From contig NZ_JANEWG010000026.1 of assembly GCF_028069725.1 (NCBI RefSeq), forward strand, positions 1 through 64,000: a DNA stretch of 64,000 nt. The letters run 5' to 3'. This DNA is from Citrobacter sp. Awk 4. GTDB taxonomy: Bacteria; Pseudomonadota; Gammaproteobacteria; Enterobacterales; Enterobacteriaceae. The notes under the pieces are model-generated. The model saw nothing but the letters and a program-made list of their open reading frames with translations. It ran no database searches and was not told the origin of the DNA. How positions within the stretch are numbered: the first letter of the stretch is position 1; each line of letters starts with the position of its first letter. The position numbers were made by a program, and so were the translations under genes. Below, in pieces: positions 24,835 to 34,096 of this stretch.

Positions 24835-25539
24835 ATGCGCCTGGTTCAGCTTTCTCGCCACTCAATAGCCTTCCCTTCCCCGGAAGGCGCTTTGCGCGAG
24901 CCCAATGGGTTATTAGCTCTTGGGGGCGATCTTAGCCCTGCCCGCTTATTAATGGCATACCAGCGGGGCATATTTCCGTGGTTTTCGCCTGGCGATCCTA
25001 TTCTCTGGTGGTCACCCGATCCTCGTGCTGTTTTATGGCCGGAGCATTTTCATCTCAGTCGTAGCATGAAGCGTTTTCACAAACACTCGCCCTATCGGGT
25101 GACGCTGAATTATGCTTTTGATCAGGTTATTGAAGGCTGTGCCAATGATCGCGAAGAAGGGACATGGATAACACGCGATGTGGTGGAGGCTTATCATCGT
25201 TTGCATGAATTAGGCCATGCGCACTCCATTGAAGTATGGCGCGACAATGAATTAGTGGGTGGAATGTACGGCGTATCGCAAGGCACCCTTTTTTGCGGTG
25301 AGTCGATGTTCAGCCGCCAGGAAAATGCCTCCAAAACAGCATTGTTTGTTTTTTGCGCTGAATTTCGCCGTCAGGGAGGAGAGCTTATCGACTGCCAGGT
25401 GCTAAATAGCCATACAGCGTCACTAGGAGCCGTGGAAATAGCACGCCGTGAGTACCTTGAACACCTCAGCATAATGCGCCCGCAGCGGCTGCCAGCCCTT
25501 TTTTGGGTGCCTCGCACGTTATTTTCACCTGAGGAGTGA
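24835..25539 (+). CDS. aat: Leucyl/phenylalanyl-tRNA-protein transferase Aat
   Basis: Cytoplasmic enzyme that adds Leu or Phe from charged tRNA to proteins with N-terminal Lys or Arg, creating N-degrons. The 234-residue product is full length, with the family motif [20 protein letters not shown] (about 44-63) and HSIEVWRD...GGMYGV...FCGESMFS. The degrons it makes are delivered by ClpS to ClpAP, both encoded about 5 kb downstream. It is probably transcribed with cydDC. Confidence 0.98.
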   Translation: MRLVQLSRHSIAFPSPEGALREPNGLLALGGDLSPARLLMAYQRGIFPWFSPGDPILWWSPDPRAVLWPEHFHLSRSMKRFHKHSPYRVTLNYAFDQVIEGCANDREEGTWITRDVVEAYHRLHELGHAHSIEVWRDNELVGGMYGVSQGTLFCGESMFSRQENASKTALFVFCAEFRRQGGELIDCQVLNSHTASLGAVEIARREYLEHLSIMRPQRLPALFWVPRTLFSPEE

Positions 25540-25569
25540 ATGTTTTCGGCACATTTTTTGTTGGGGTGT

Positions 25570-25575
25570 TATAAT
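25570..25575 (+). promoter_or_regulatory. Likely infA promoter -10
   Basis: A TATAAT hexamer at 25570-25575 sits 250 bases before infA; the -35 (about TCGGCA at 25547) is poor. The 285-base leader to infA (25540-25824) otherwise holds no open gene that I can support. Confidence 0.4.
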
Positions 25576-25821
25576 TGTGCCGCAGAGCAGGTTATGCCCA
25601 TTACCCCGCCGCCGTTAAGGAACAGTTCGCGTCAGGTAACGCCCATCGTTTATCTCATCGCTCCCTTATACGTTGCGCTTTTAGTGCGGCTTTGCCGTGT
25701 GTGATCGGAGTAATGCGCCAAACCTGATTTGCTGTGTTTTAAACGCGCAAATCTTTACTTATTAAAAGAACTTCGGCATTATCTTGCCGGTTCAAATTAC
25801 GGTAGTGATACCCCAGAGGAT

Positions 25822-26043
<222 letters not shown>

Positions 26044-26077
26044 TTGTTTTCACGCCAACATGGCGTAAAGATAATAA

Positions 26078-26103
26078 AAGGTCGGTCTATCCGGCCTTTT
26101 TTG
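26078..26103 (+). terminator. Terminator after infA
   Basis: Stem AAGGTCGG / CCGGCCTT with one T-G pair and a TCTAT loop, followed by a six-T run. It ends just before the convergent LysR gene and can serve both. Confidence 0.85.
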
Positions 26104-26121
26104 TGGGCGCAATGTCGCGCG

Positions 26122-27030
26122 TTAATCTTCTATCATCCGCGCATATTCTTCCATTAAGAAGTCCACTAATGCACGTACAGAAGGCAGCAATCCACGACGC
26201 GAAGGAAATACTGCGTGGATAACCTCCCTTTTCGGCTCCCAGCCATCCAGTAAAGCCACCAGTTCACCGGTAGCCAGTTGCTCTTTGACCATCAAAATCG
26301 GTAACTGTACAATGCCAACACCCGCGACAGCCGCCTCACGTAACGCCAGCATATCGGTGGTAATCAAACGCGGCGTAAAATGCACTTCGGCCCTCGCCCC
26401 TTCAGGCCCAAACAATTCCCATCGGTGCGCATGTTTCCCGGCAGCAAGACCCAGCCCCGGCCAATTGTTAAGCCCGGCAGGGGAAGAAAGAGGTCCCATC
26501 CGGGCGATCAATCTCGGGCTGGCAAACAGACGATGTCCACGATCGGATAATACGCGCATCACCAGATCGCTATCTTCAAAAGGACGCGGCCTGACGCGAA
26601 TCGCAATATCAATCCCCTCACCCACCACATCAACACGGCGATTGGTTGCTTCCAGTTGCAGTGAAACATCAGGATAGCGCGCCAAAAATTTTGCCAGCAT
26701 CGGACCGATATGCGCGTGCAGCAACGTGACGGGACAGGTCAGCTTCACCACACCGCGCGGCTCAACCTGTAGCGCAGCGATAGCATCTTGCGCCGCTTGT
26801 GCCTCAACCAGCATCGCTTTGCAATGTTCATAAAACGTCTGCCCGACTTCAGTTACATTGAACTGCCGTGTCGTACGCTGAATCAACCTGACCCCCAGAC
26901 GCTCCTCAAGTTGTGCAATACGCCGACTGAGTTTTGACTTCGGTTCATCAAGCGCGCGACCCGCTGCGGCAAATCCCCCCTCCTCGACGACATGAACAAA
27001 CCACGCAAAATCATTGAGATCCGGTTTCAT
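26122..27030 (-). CDS. LysR-family transcriptional regulator
   Basis: 302-residue LTTR from ATG 27028-27030 (an upstream in-frame ATG would add 17 residues that do not look like the family). N-terminal winged helix-turn-helix (about 4-62: FAWFVHVVEEGGFAAAGRALDEPKSKLSRRIAQLEERLGV is the recognisable block) and a C-terminal periplasmic-binding-like effector domain. It diverges from the pirin gene with only 109 bases between the starts, the classic arrangement in which the LTTR controls its neighbour. The effector is unknown. This gene, the pirin and the hydrolase remnant are absent from this position in E. coli K-12. Confidence 0.9.
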   Translation of the reverse strand: MKPDLNDFAWFVHVVEEGGFAAAGRALDEPKSKLSRRIAQLEERLGVRLIQRTTRQFNVTEVGQTFYEHCKAMLVEAQAAQDAIAALQVEPRGVVKLTCPVTLLHAHIGPMLAKFLARYPDVSLQLEATNRRVDVVGEGIDIAIRVRPRPFEDSDLVMRVLSDRGHRLFASPRLIARMGPLSSPAGLNNWPGLGLAAGKHAHRWELFGPEGARAEVHFTPRLITTDMLALREAAVAGVGIVQLPILMVKEQLATGELVALLDGWEPKREVIHAVFPSRRGLLPSVRALVDFLMEEYARMIED

Positions 27031-27139
27031 TTTTATTGTCCCATTTATAGAACAGTCAATGCCATTTAAGCCACTACACACATCATTGTCATAAATATAA
27101 GCTTATTTGCAATACTAGTCAGCCATCGAGGAGATCAAG

Positions 27140-28000
27140 ATGAAACACATAACAGGTGTCTATACCGCACCACGCCCGCACTGGGTTGGCAATGGATTTC
27201 CGGTTCGTTCGCTGTTCTCTTACCAGTCCCATGCGCAGTCGTTGAGCCCGTTCCTGCTTCTGGATTACGCAGGCCCCTACACCTTTGCGCCTGGCGCTGA
27301 AAAACGCGGCGTTGGCGAACATCCTCACCGTGGATTCGAAACCGTCACGATTGTTTACAGCGGTGAAGTTGAGCACCGCGATTCAACCGGTCGCGGCGGC
27401 ATCATCGGTCCAGGTGACGTGCAGTGGATGACGGCGGGCGCAGGCATTCTGCACGAAGAATTTCACTCTTCGGCCTTTACTGAACGCGGGGGAGAGCTGG
27501 AGATGGTGCAGTTGTGGGTGAACTTGCCCGCCAAAGACAAAATGACCGCTGCGGGCTACCAGAGTATCAGCAATGCGTTAATTCCCACTGTAGCTTTACC
27601 TGGCGAGGCTGGCACGGCGCGGATCATCGCAGGCGACTTCCAGGAAACAAAAGGCCCGGCACACACCTTCTCGCCGATGAATGTCTGGGATATGCGTTTA
27701 CAGCGAGGCTGCGACATCACGCTTTCCCAGCCTGCGGGCTGGAGCACCGCGCTGATTGTCCTGAAAGGCAGCATTACGGTAAATGGCACCACGCCAGTCA
27801 ATGAAGCGCAAATGGCGGTGCTCAGCCAGCAGGAAGAAGCCTTCCATCTCGACGCCAACAGCGACGCTACCGTTTTGTTGCTGGCGGGGGAACCGTTAAA
27901 TGAACCGATTGTCGGTTATGGCCCCTTTGTGATGAACACAAAGCAAGAGATCGCTGAGGCTGTCCGCGATTTTAACGCTGGTCGTTTTGGCCAAATCTGA
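27140..28000 (+). CDS. Pirin family protein
   Basis: 286-residue bicupin. The N-terminal cupin has the pirin metal-binding pattern HPHRGFET (about His55 and His57) with His and Glu of ILHEEFHS further on. The C-terminal cupin (about 190-286) is less conserved. Related bacterial pirins include quercetin 2,3-dioxygenases such as YhhW, but this one is not necessarily such an enzyme. GAGGAGATCAAG is its ribosome site. The decayed hydrolase gene begins 18 bases after its stop, so they once formed an operon under the divergent LysR regulator. Confidence 0.9.
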   Translation: MKHITGVYTAPRPHWVGNGFPVRSLFSYQSHAQSLSPFLLLDYAGPYTFAPGAEKRGVGEHPHRGFETVTIVYSGEVEHRDSTGRGGIIGPGDVQWMTAGAGILHEEFHSSAFTERGGELEMVQLWVNLPAKDKMTAAGYQSISNALIPTVALPGEAGTARIIAGDFQETKGPAHTFSPMNVWDMRLQRGCDITLSQPAGWSTALIVLKGSITVNGTTPVNEAQMAVLSQQEEAFHLDANSDATVLLLAGEPLNEPIVGYGPFVMNTKQEIAEAVRDFNAGRFGQI

Positions 28001-28018
28001 AACATTGAGGAGAACATC

Positions 28019-28210
28019 CTGTCCAGTCCTGCTAATTTTAATGGCTTGCGTCCGGTTATTGATGTGAATGATTCCGTGACGCTGTTGATCAACCACCAGA
28101 GCGGTTTATGCCAGACCGTAGGCGATATACCAATGCCGGAGATCCACACCAATGCACCGCGTCGGACAGGTAGATGTACACTGCGTAACCAAACGAGAGT
28201 GAAAGCGTAA
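28019..28210 (+). pseudogene. Remnant of an isochorismatase-type hydrolase gene
   Basis: A ribosome site GAGGAG is followed by CTG in place of ATG, then a frame reading SSPANFNGLRPVIDVNDSV and TLLINHQSGL, the N-terminal core of YcaC-like isochorismatase-fold hydrolases (Asp and the HQ of the first strand). After about 40 residues the frame jumps to a segment (PEIHTNAP) that in the family lies about 30 residues further on, then degenerates and stops at 28208-28210 after 63 codons; intact members are about 200 residues. The rest of the gene is gone, replaced by the tRNA-Ser promoter. Family alignment is from memory. Confidence 0.7.
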
Positions 28211-28217
28211 ATACTGC

Positions 28218-28246
28218 TTGACCGTTTTAGCGCAACTCCCTATAGT
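28218..28246 (+). promoter_or_regulatory. tRNA-Ser promoter
   Basis: TTGACC (28218-28223) and TATAGT (28241-28246) with a 17-base spacer, then a GC-rich AGCGCCCCG discriminator typical of stringently controlled stable-RNA promoters. The start would be near 28253, about 37 bases before the mature tRNA. Confidence 0.85.
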
Positions 28247-28289
28247 AGCGCCCCGTTGCCCCCCAAGCGGTCAGGCAGCAAAACAATAT

Positions 28290-28377
28290 GGTGAGGTGTC
28301 CGAGTGGCTGAAGGAGCACGCCTGGAAAGTGTGTATACGGCAACGTATCGGGGGTTCGAATCCCCCCCTCACCGCCA
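28290..28377 (+). tRNA. serW: tRNA-Ser(GGA)
   Basis: 88-base gene including encoded CCA. The acceptor arms GGTGAGG and CCTCACC pair, the anticodon loop reads CTGGAAA (anticodon GGA), a long variable arm (TATACGGCAACGTATC) marks a class II serine tRNA, and the T loop is GGTTCGAATCC. In E. coli the same position between infA and clpA holds serW. Its 3' end is the seed of the downstream tandem repeats. Confidence 0.98.
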
Positions 28378-28389
28378 TATTCGAGAAAG

Positions 28390-28418
28390 AGCTCGTACGA
28401 AAGTACGGGCTTTTTTTT
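28390..28418 (+). terminator. tRNA-Ser terminator, copy 1
   Basis: Stem AGCTCGTAC / GTACGGGCT (one T-G pair) with a GAAA tetraloop and an eight-T run, 12 bases after the tRNA CCA. Confidence 0.9.
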
Positions 28419-28569
28419 CGCCTGTTGCACACGCCGGGGGGGATGAGAACTCCCGACCGGGGTTCGACAACTGGCGCAGCCTGTTGGACAGACCACGAAC
28501 GCAGTGAGTGGGCTGCCCGTCAGGGCGAGCGAAGCGAGTCAATCCCCCTCACCGCCATATTCGAGAAAG

Positions 28570-28598
28570 AGCTCGTACGAAAGTACGGGCTTTTTTTT
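28570..28598 (+). terminator. Terminator, repeat copy 2
   Basis: Exact copy of the tRNA-Ser terminator 180 bases downstream, as part of the tandem repeat. Confidence 0.85.
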
Positions 28599-28749
28599 CG
28601 CCTGTTGCACACGCCGGGGGGGATGAGAACTCCCGACCGGGGTTCGACAACTGGCGCAGCCTGTTGGACAGACCACGAACGCAGTGAGTGGGCTGCCCGT
28701 CAGGGCGAGCGAAGCGAGTCAATCCCCCTCACCGCCATATTTAAGAAAG

Positions 28750-28778
28750 AGCTCGTACGAAAGTACGGGCTTTTTTTT
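28750..28778 (+). terminator. Terminator, repeat copy 3
   Basis: Third exact copy of the hairpin and T run, within the partial third repeat unit. Confidence 0.85.
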
Positions 28779-28818
28779 CGCCTGTTGCATACGCCTGCAG
28801 TATCGTACCTGCGATTAT

Positions 28819-28832
28819 TGCCGGATGGCGGC
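28819..28832. repeat. REP-like core beside clpA terminator
   Basis: GCCGGATGGCGGC at 28820-28832 matches the core of enterobacterial REP/BIME sequences. Only a half-element is visible; it lies between the tRNA repeats and the clpA terminator. Confidence 0.5.
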
Positions 28833-28842
28833 ATAAAAAAGG

Positions 28843-28872
28843 CATAAAAAAACCGGGCGCAGAGGCCCGGTT
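28843..28872 (-). terminator. Terminator after clpA
   Basis: Stem AACCGGGC / GCCCGGTT with a GCAGAG loop; the A run on its left becomes the T run for leftward transcription, 18 bases past the clpA stop. Confidence 0.9.
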
Positions 28873-28889
28873 CATCAGACGATAAGAGA

Positions 28890-31166
28890 TTAATGCGCGG
28901 CTTCTGGCTTGTGCTTTTGCGCACTCTGGAAACCATACGTCAGCTCATTCTTCTCTTTATCCAGGGCGACAGTCACCTGGCCGCCGTCCACCAGCGAGCC
29001 AAACAGCAACTCGTTAGCCAGCGGTTTTTTCAGGTTGTCCTGCACCACGCGAGTCATTGGACGTGCGCCCATTGCCCGGTCGTAGCCTTTCTCAGCCAGC
29101 CAGTTACGCGCTTCCTGGCTAACTTCCAGGGAGACGCCTTTCTGATCCAGTTGAACCTGCAACTCGACAATAAACTTATCAACAACCTGATGAATCACCT
29201 CGGTAGACAAGTGATCGAACCAGATAATATTGTCGAGACGGTTACGGAATTCCGGCGTAAAGACTTTCTTAATCTCCCCCATCGCATCCGTACTGTTGTC
29301 CTGATGAATGAGGCCAATGGATTTACGCTCAGTTTCACGCACGCCGGCGTTGGTGGTCATCACCAGCACCACGTTGCGGAAATCCGCTTTACGCCCGTTA
29401 TTATCGGTCAGCGTACCGTTATCCATCACCTGCAACAGCAGGTTAAAGACATCCGGGTGCGCCTTCTCGATTTCGTCCAGCAGCAACACGGCATGCGGAT
29501 GTTTAATTACCGCATCCGTCAGCAAACCGCCCTGATCGAAACCGACATATCCCGGAGGCGCACCGATCAAACGGCTGACAGTGTGACGCTCCATATACTC
29601 GGACATATCAAAGCGCAGCAGTTCGATCCCCAGCGCTTTGGAGAGCTGTACCGTGACCTCGGTTTTACCCACGCCAGTAGGCCCTGCGAACAGGAATGAA
29701 CCGACAGGCTTATGCTCGTGTCCCAGTCCCGCGCGGCTCATCTTGATGGCTTCGGTCAGCGCCTCAATGGCTTTATCCTGTCCAAAGACCAACATTTTCA
29801 GACGGTCGCCGAGATTTCTCAGCGTATCGCGATCGCTTTGCGAGACGCTCTTCTCAGGGATACGCGCAATACGCGCCACCACGGATTCAATATCCGCCAC
29901 GTTGACGGTTTTCTTGCGCTTACTGACCGGCATCAGACGCGCACGCGCGCCCGCTTCGTCGATCACGTCAATCGCTTTATCCGGCAGATGACGGTCATTG
30001 ATATATTTCACCGCCAGTTCTACCGCCGCCCGCACCGCTTTCGCGGTATAGCGAACATCATGGTGTGCTTCATACTTCGGTTTCAGACCGTTAATAATCT
30101 GTACGGTCTCTTCCACCGACGGCTCAGTAATATCGATTTTCTGGAAGCGACGCGCCAGAGCACGGTCTTTCTCGAAAATGTTGCTAAATTCCTGATAGGT
30201 TGTCGAACCGATCACGCGGATCTTGCCGCTGGAGAGTAACGGTTTGATCAGGTTTGCCGCATCCACCTGGCCGCCCGATGCCGCTCCCGCGCCAATAATG
30301 GTGTGGATCTCATCGATGAACAGGATGCTATTGGTGTCCTGTTCCAGCTGTTTCAGCAACGCTTTAAAGCGTTTTTCAAAGTCACCGCGATATTTGGTCC
30401 CCGCCAGCAGCGAGCCAATATCCAGTGAGTAGAGGGTGCAATCTGCCATCACTTCCGGCACATCGCCCTGGACAATACGCCAGGCCAGCCCTTCCGCAAT
30501 CGCCGTTTTACCGACACCGGATTCCCCCACCAGCAGCGGGTTATTTTTACGACGGCGGCACAGAACCTGAATGGCGCGCTCCAGCTCTTTATCGCGGCCA
30601 ATCAGCGGGTCGATTCCCCCCACGCGCGCAAGCTGGTTAAGGTTAGTCGTGAAGTTCTCCATACGTTCCTCCCCGCCAGCTTGCTCTTCGTTATTGGGTT
30701 GGTTGCCGGAATCAGAAGACTGACTCGGCTCATCTTTACGTGTTCCGTGAGAAATAAAGTTCACCACATCAAGACGGCTGACTTCATGCTTACGCAGCAG
30801 ATAGGCCGCTTGTGATTCCTGTTCGCTGAAAATAGCGACCAGTACGTTAGCGCCGGTAACTTCACTGCGACCGGAGGACTGAACGTGGAAGACGGCGCGT
30901 TGCAGCACACGCTGAAAACTCAACGTCGGCTGCGTGTCGCGTTCTTCTTCGCTGGCAGGCAGAACGGGTGTGGTTTGTTCAATGAAGGCTTCGAGTTCCT
31001 GACGGAGCGCAACCAGATCCACGGAACACGCTTCCAGCGCTTCGCGGGCTGATGGGTTACTGAGCAACGCCAGTAACAAGTGCTCGACGGTCATAAACTC
31101 ATGACGGTGCTCGCGCGCTCTGGCGAAAGCCATGTTTAAACTGAGTTCCAGTTCTTGATTGAGCAT
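28890..31166 (-). CDS. clpA: ATP-dependent Clp protease ATP-binding subunit ClpA
   Basis: Hsp100 unfoldase that feeds proteins to the ClpP protease. 758 residues from ATG 31164-31166 (an ATG 15 bases upstream is possible but less likely). Two N-terminal Clp repeats (about 1-140) dock ClpS; AAA domain 1 has Walker A GESGVGKT and AAA domain 2 has GPTGVGKT with Walker [13 protein letters not shown]. The ClpP-docking IGL-type loop is present (KSIGLIHQD). It is 30 bases after the clpS stop, forming the clpS-clpA operon. Confidence 0.98.
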   Translation of the reverse strand: MLNQELELSLNMAFARAREHRHEFMTVEHLLLALLSNPSAREALEACSVDLVALRQELEAFIEQTTPVLPASEEERDTQPTLSFQRVLQRAVFHVQSSGRSEVTGANVLVAIFSEQESQAAYLLRKHEVSRLDVVNFISHGTRKDEPSQSSDSGNQPNNEEQAGGEERMENFTTNLNQLARVGGIDPLIGRDKELERAIQVLCRRRKNNPLLVGESGVGKTAIAEGLAWRIVQGDVPEVMADCTLYSLDIGSLLAGTKYRGDFEKRFKALLKQLEQDTNSILFIDEIHTIIGAGAASGGQVDAANLIKPLLSSGKIRVIGSTTYQEFSNIFEKDRALARRFQKIDITEPSVEETVQIINGLKPKYEAHHDVRYTAKAVRAAVELAVKYINDRHLPDKAIDVIDEAGARARLMPVSKRKKTVNVADIESVVARIARIPEKSVSQSDRDTLRNLGDRLKMLVFGQDKAIEALTEAIKMSRAGLGHEHKPVGSFLFAGPTGVGKTEVTVQLSKALGIELLRFDMSEYMERHTVSRLIGAPPGYVGFDQGGLLTDAVIKHPHAVLLLDEIEKAHPDVFNLLLQVMDNGTLTDNNGRKADFRNVVLVMTTNAGVRETERKSIGLIHQDNSTDAMGEIKKVFTPEFRNRLDNIIWFDHLSTEVIHQVVDKFIVELQVQLDQKGVSLEVSQEARNWLAEKGYDRAMGARPMTRVVQDNLKKPLANELLFGSLVDGGQVTVALDKEKNELTYGFQSAQKHKPEAAH

Positions 31167-31196
31167 AGGCACCTCCCCCAATTTTTATGCCTGCAT

Positions 31197-31517
31197 TCAG
31201 GCTTTTTCCAGCGTACACAGCAATGGATGCTCGTTCTCCCTCGCATACCTGTTCACCATCGCCACTTTGGTTTCTGCAACCTCGGCGGTAAAGACTCCGC
31301 AAATGGCCTTACCCTGGTAGTGAACGGCGAGCATCAATTGAGTTGCACGTTCTACATCATAAGAAAAGAATTTTTGTAACACGTCAATAACAAACTCCAT
31401 CGGAGTGTAATCATCATTGACTAATATCACTTTATACATAGATGGCGGTTTTAGCGCGTCGCGCACTTTATCTTCCGCAAGCTGGTCAAAATCCAGCCAG
31501 TCTTTCGTCTTACCCAT
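31197..31517 (-). CDS. clpS: ClpA adaptor ClpS
   Basis: 106-residue adaptor that recognises N-degron proteins (Leu, Phe, Trp, Tyr N-termini) and hands them to ClpAP. The conserved core [18 protein letters not shown] (about 30-47) and [19 protein letters not shown] carry the degron pocket and ClpA-binding residues. It is upstream of clpA in one operon and divergent from cspD. The Aat enzyme that makes such degrons is also encoded in this window. Confidence 0.98.
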   Translation of the reverse strand: MGKTKDWLDFDQLAEDKVRDALKPPSMYKVILVNDDYTPMEFVIDVLQKFFSYDVERATQLMLAVHYQGKAICGVFTAEVAETKVAMVNRYARENEHPLLCTLEKA

Positions 31518-31840
31518 TGTCAGTCGTCATCTTCGGTTACGGTTGCCGGCAGTTACTCTGCCGCTGACAAGAGCTTATGCGCACAAGCAATTTACCTCAA
31601 TTAATAGATAACTATCATCTATTACTGTCATCCGCGACATCTGTCACATTCCCCGGCAATAGCGTTAACTGCTTCAAAATTTTGATTCATTTTTACCCTA
31701 CCCCCCCCGCCAAATGCTTGACGGCTCGCCTGATTTCTCTAAATTGTACTTTCGAGAGTTGGCGAGGTTTTGAACAGCCTCCACTCTACCACCGGTTCAT
31801 TCCATCTTACTTATATAAGATTTACGAAGGATGTCGAAGC
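31518..31840. other. Divergent clpS-cspD intergenic region
   Basis: This 323-base AT-rich gap holds the clpS and cspD promoters. The cspD leader is short on obvious motifs apart from an AAGGATG ribosome site before the start. I see no extra gene; the frame open from 31577 into cspD is upstream leader. Confidence 0.5.
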
Positions 31841-32065
31841 ATGGAAACGGGTACTGTTAAGTGGTTCAACAATGCCAAAGGGTTTGGTTTCATTTGCCCT
31901 GAAGGCGGCGGCGAAGATATTTTCGCCCATTACTCTACCATCCAGATGGATGGTTACAGAACGCTAAAAGCCGGACAATCTGTCCAGTTTGATGTTCACC
32001 AGGGGCCAAAAGGCAATCACGCCAGTGTCATCGTGCCTATCATTGAAGCAGAAGCTGTCGCATAG
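31841..32065 (+). CDS. cspD: Cold-shock-like replication inhibitor CspD
   Basis: 74-residue CspA paralogue that binds single-stranded DNA/RNA and blocks replication in stationary phase; expression is growth-phase rather than cold dependent in E. coli. RNP1 (KGFGFI) and RNP2 (DIFAHYS) are intact, and the tail after the cold-shock fold (IVPIIEAEAVA) is the CspD form. ATG 31841 follows an AAGGATG ribosome site; the frame is open further upstream but that is leader. Shares a bidirectional terminator with macB. Confidence 0.97.
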   Translation: METGTVKWFNNAKGFGFICPEGGGEDIFAHYSTIQMDGYRTLKAGQSVQFDVHQGPKGNHASVIVPIIEAEAVA

Positions 32066-32100
32066 CTCTTCTGTCTCATTGTGTACATCCTGCAGTCAAA

Positions 32101-32128
32101 ATGCCAGCCCCCTGGGCTGGCATTTTTC
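32101..32128. terminator. Terminator between cspD and macB
   Basis: Stem ATGCCAGCC / GGCTGGCAT with a short CCCTG-type loop and a five-T run, between the convergent ends of cspD and macB. It best fits cspD. Confidence 0.85.
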
Positions 32129-32149
32129 TTTTTGAAGAAATACAACACA

Positions 32150-34096
32150 TTATTCCCTGGCCAGCGCATCGACGGGATCCAGTCGGGCGGCGTTTCGCGC
32201 CGGTAACCAACCGAATAAAATCCCGGTAAATGTTGAACACAAAAAAGCGGTAATCAGGGCTATCGGCGAGAAGCCGATTTCCCAACCGGGTAAAAACAGT
32301 TGCAGCGTAAAAGCGATCAACATCGACAGGCCAATGCCTAAGGCTCCGCCCACCAGGCACACCAATACCGCTTCAATTAAGAACTGCTGTAACACGTCGC
32401 TGGCACGCGCGCCCACCGCCATCCGGATCCCTATCTCCCGCGTACGTTCCGTCACCGAAACCAGCATGATGTTCATGACGCCAATCCCACCAACAACCAG
32501 CGAGATCACCGCCACCAGAGTCAGAAACAGTTGCAGGGTACGGGTGGTCTTTTCGGCCGTTTTCAGGACGCCGTCCATGTTCCAGGTGAAGAAATCCTTT
32601 TTACCGTGGCGTAACGTCAACAGGCGGGTGAGCTGTTGTTCCGCCTGCTCACTCCCGAAGCCTTCTTTCACGCGAACCGTAATCGAATTCAGCCAGGATT
32701 GCCCCATCACCCGCCCTGACATCGTGCTATACGGCAGCCAGACTCTGAGGATTTTGCTGCTACCGAACATCGACTGTTTCTCTTCCGCTACGCCAATCAC
32801 CGTAGCAGGCATATTGCCGACCAGGATCACTTCGCCCACCACGGTGGTTTTGTTCGGAAATAGCTGGCGCCGGGTGTTGCTGTCCAGAACCACCACCTGC
32901 GCCCGCCCGTTTAGCTGTTCACGATTGAAGGTATTTCCTTCGCTGAAACTCATCCCGTAAACGTTAAAATAGTCCCCACTGACGCCATTGGCGCTGGCCG
33001 CCACATCGATATTTGCGTAACGTAAGCGCAGATTCTGCGAAACCGCAGGCGTCGCGGAACTGACCCAGGGCTGTTTTTGAATCGCCGTCAAATCGTCGTA
33101 TTTCAGTGCCTGCTGATACTGCGGATCGTCATCACCAAAATCTTTGCCGGGATAGATATCAATAGTATTGGTCCCGATGGAGCGAATATCCGCCAGCACC
33201 AGTTGCTTTGCCGCATCGCCCACCACCACAATCGACACCACCGATGCGATACCAATGATGATCCCCAGCATCGTGAGCAACGTGCGCATTTTGTTGGCCG
33301 CCATTGCCAGCCACGCCATGGTCAGCGCCTCGCGAAAACCGCTGACAAACTGATTCCAGCCGGAGGCGGTCTTAACGGCAGATTCGGTGATACTCTCACC
33401 GATGTCTGTTTTTTGCGACGGCGGATTACGGACGATCTCGCCATCGCGAATTTCTATCACCCGTTCAGCCTGTGCCGCAACCTGCGGATCGTGAGTGACG
33501 ATAATGACCGTATGACCGCGATCGCGCAGTTGATGCAAGATCGCCATTACCTCTTCGCCAGAATGGCTGTCCAGCGCCCCCGTGGGCTCATCCGCAAGAA
33601 TAACCTGTCCGCCGTTCATTAGCGCACGGGCGATACTGACACGCTGCTGTTGCCCGCCTGAAAGCTGAGAGGGATGGTAGTCGACACGATCCCCCAGCCC
33701 CAGCCGTTGCAGGAGATCCTGAGCGCGCGCCAGTCGCTGTTTACGCTCGGTTCCGGCATACACCGCAGGCACCTCAACGTTTTGCGTCGCCGTCAAATGT
33801 GAAAGCAGATGATAACGCTGGAAAATAAAACCGAAGTGTTCACGCCGTAACTGCGCCAGCGCGTCTCTGTCGAGGGTAGAAACATCCCGCCCCGCCACCC
33901 GATAGGTACCGCTGGTCGGTTTATCCAGGCACCCCAGAATATTCATCAGCGTGGATTTACCCGAGCCTGAAGCACCGACAATCGCCACCATTTCACCCGC
34001 CTGAATGTGCAGCGAGATGCCTTTCAGCACCTCCACCTGCTCTTCACCCGACGGATAGCTACGGCGAATGTCGTTCAGTTCAAGCAATGCCGTCAT
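32150..34096 (-). CDS. macB: Macrolide/enterotoxin ABC exporter MacB
   Basis: Inner-membrane ABC transporter with an unusual mechanotransmission design, working with MacA and TolC to expel macrolides, heme precursors and, in some hosts, heat-stable enterotoxin. 648 residues: N-terminal ATPase with Walker [10 protein letters not shown], signature LSGGQQQR and Walker [11 protein letters not shown], one membrane helix (about 275), a large periplasmic domain, and three C-terminal helices. It overlaps the macA stop by four bases, giving translational coupling. Confidence 0.97.
   Translation of the reverse strand: MTALLELNDIRRSYPSGEEQVEVLKGISLHIQAGEMVAIVGASGSGKSTLMNILGCLDKPTSGTYRVAGRDVSTLDRDALAQLRREHFGFIFQRYHLLSHLTATQNVEVPAVYAGTERKQRLARAQDLLQRLGLGDRVDYHPSQLSGGQQQRVSIARALMNGGQVILADEPTGALDSHSGEEVMAILHQLRDRGHTVIIVTHDPQVAAQAERVIEIRDGEIVRNPPSQKTDIGESITESAVKTASGWNQFVSGFREALTMAWLAMAANKMRTLLTMLGIIIGIASVVSIVVVGDAAKQLVLADIRSIGTNTIDIYPGKDFGDDDPQYQQALKYDDLTAIQKQPWVSSATPAVSQNLRLRYANIDVAASANGVSGDYFNVYGMSFSEGNTFNREQLNGRAQVVVLDSNTRRQLFPNKTTVVGEVILVGNMPATVIGVAEEKQSMFGSSKILRVWLPYSTMSGRVMGQSWLNSITVRVKEGFGSEQAEQQLTRLLTLRHGKKDFFTWNMDGVLKTAEKTTRTLQLFLTLVAVISLVVGGIGVMNIMLVSVTERTREIGIRMAVGARASDVLQQFLIEAVLVCLVGGALGIGLSMLIAFTLQLFLPGWEIGFSPIALITAFLCSTFTGILFGWLPARNAARLDPVDALARE

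Larger units (their letters stand above)
28361..28796 (+). repeat. 180-bp tandem repeats seeded by the tRNA-Ser 3' end
   Basis: Two identical 180-base copies (28381-28560 and 28561-28740) are followed by a partial third (28741-28796, with a few changes). Each full copy ends with AATCCCCCTCACCGCCA (28541-28557 and 28721-28737), which repeats the tRNA 3' end except for two fewer Cs. Each of the three also begins with the same terminator hairpin. The period divides by three, so one reading frame stays open through the array with a 60-residue periodic peptide, but no ribosome site supports it. The architecture recalls the 178-bp rtT repeats behind E. coli tyrT. Confidence 0.9.

Noticed and set aside
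28381-28796. Possible CRISPR array
   Set aside because: The repeats are adjacent 180-base tandem units without unique spacers and derive from the tRNA 3' end.
28290-28796. tRNA-associated integrative element with att sites
   Set aside because: The tRNA 3' end is duplicated, but no integrase, excisionase or foreign genes lie between copies; the interval is only 180 bases.
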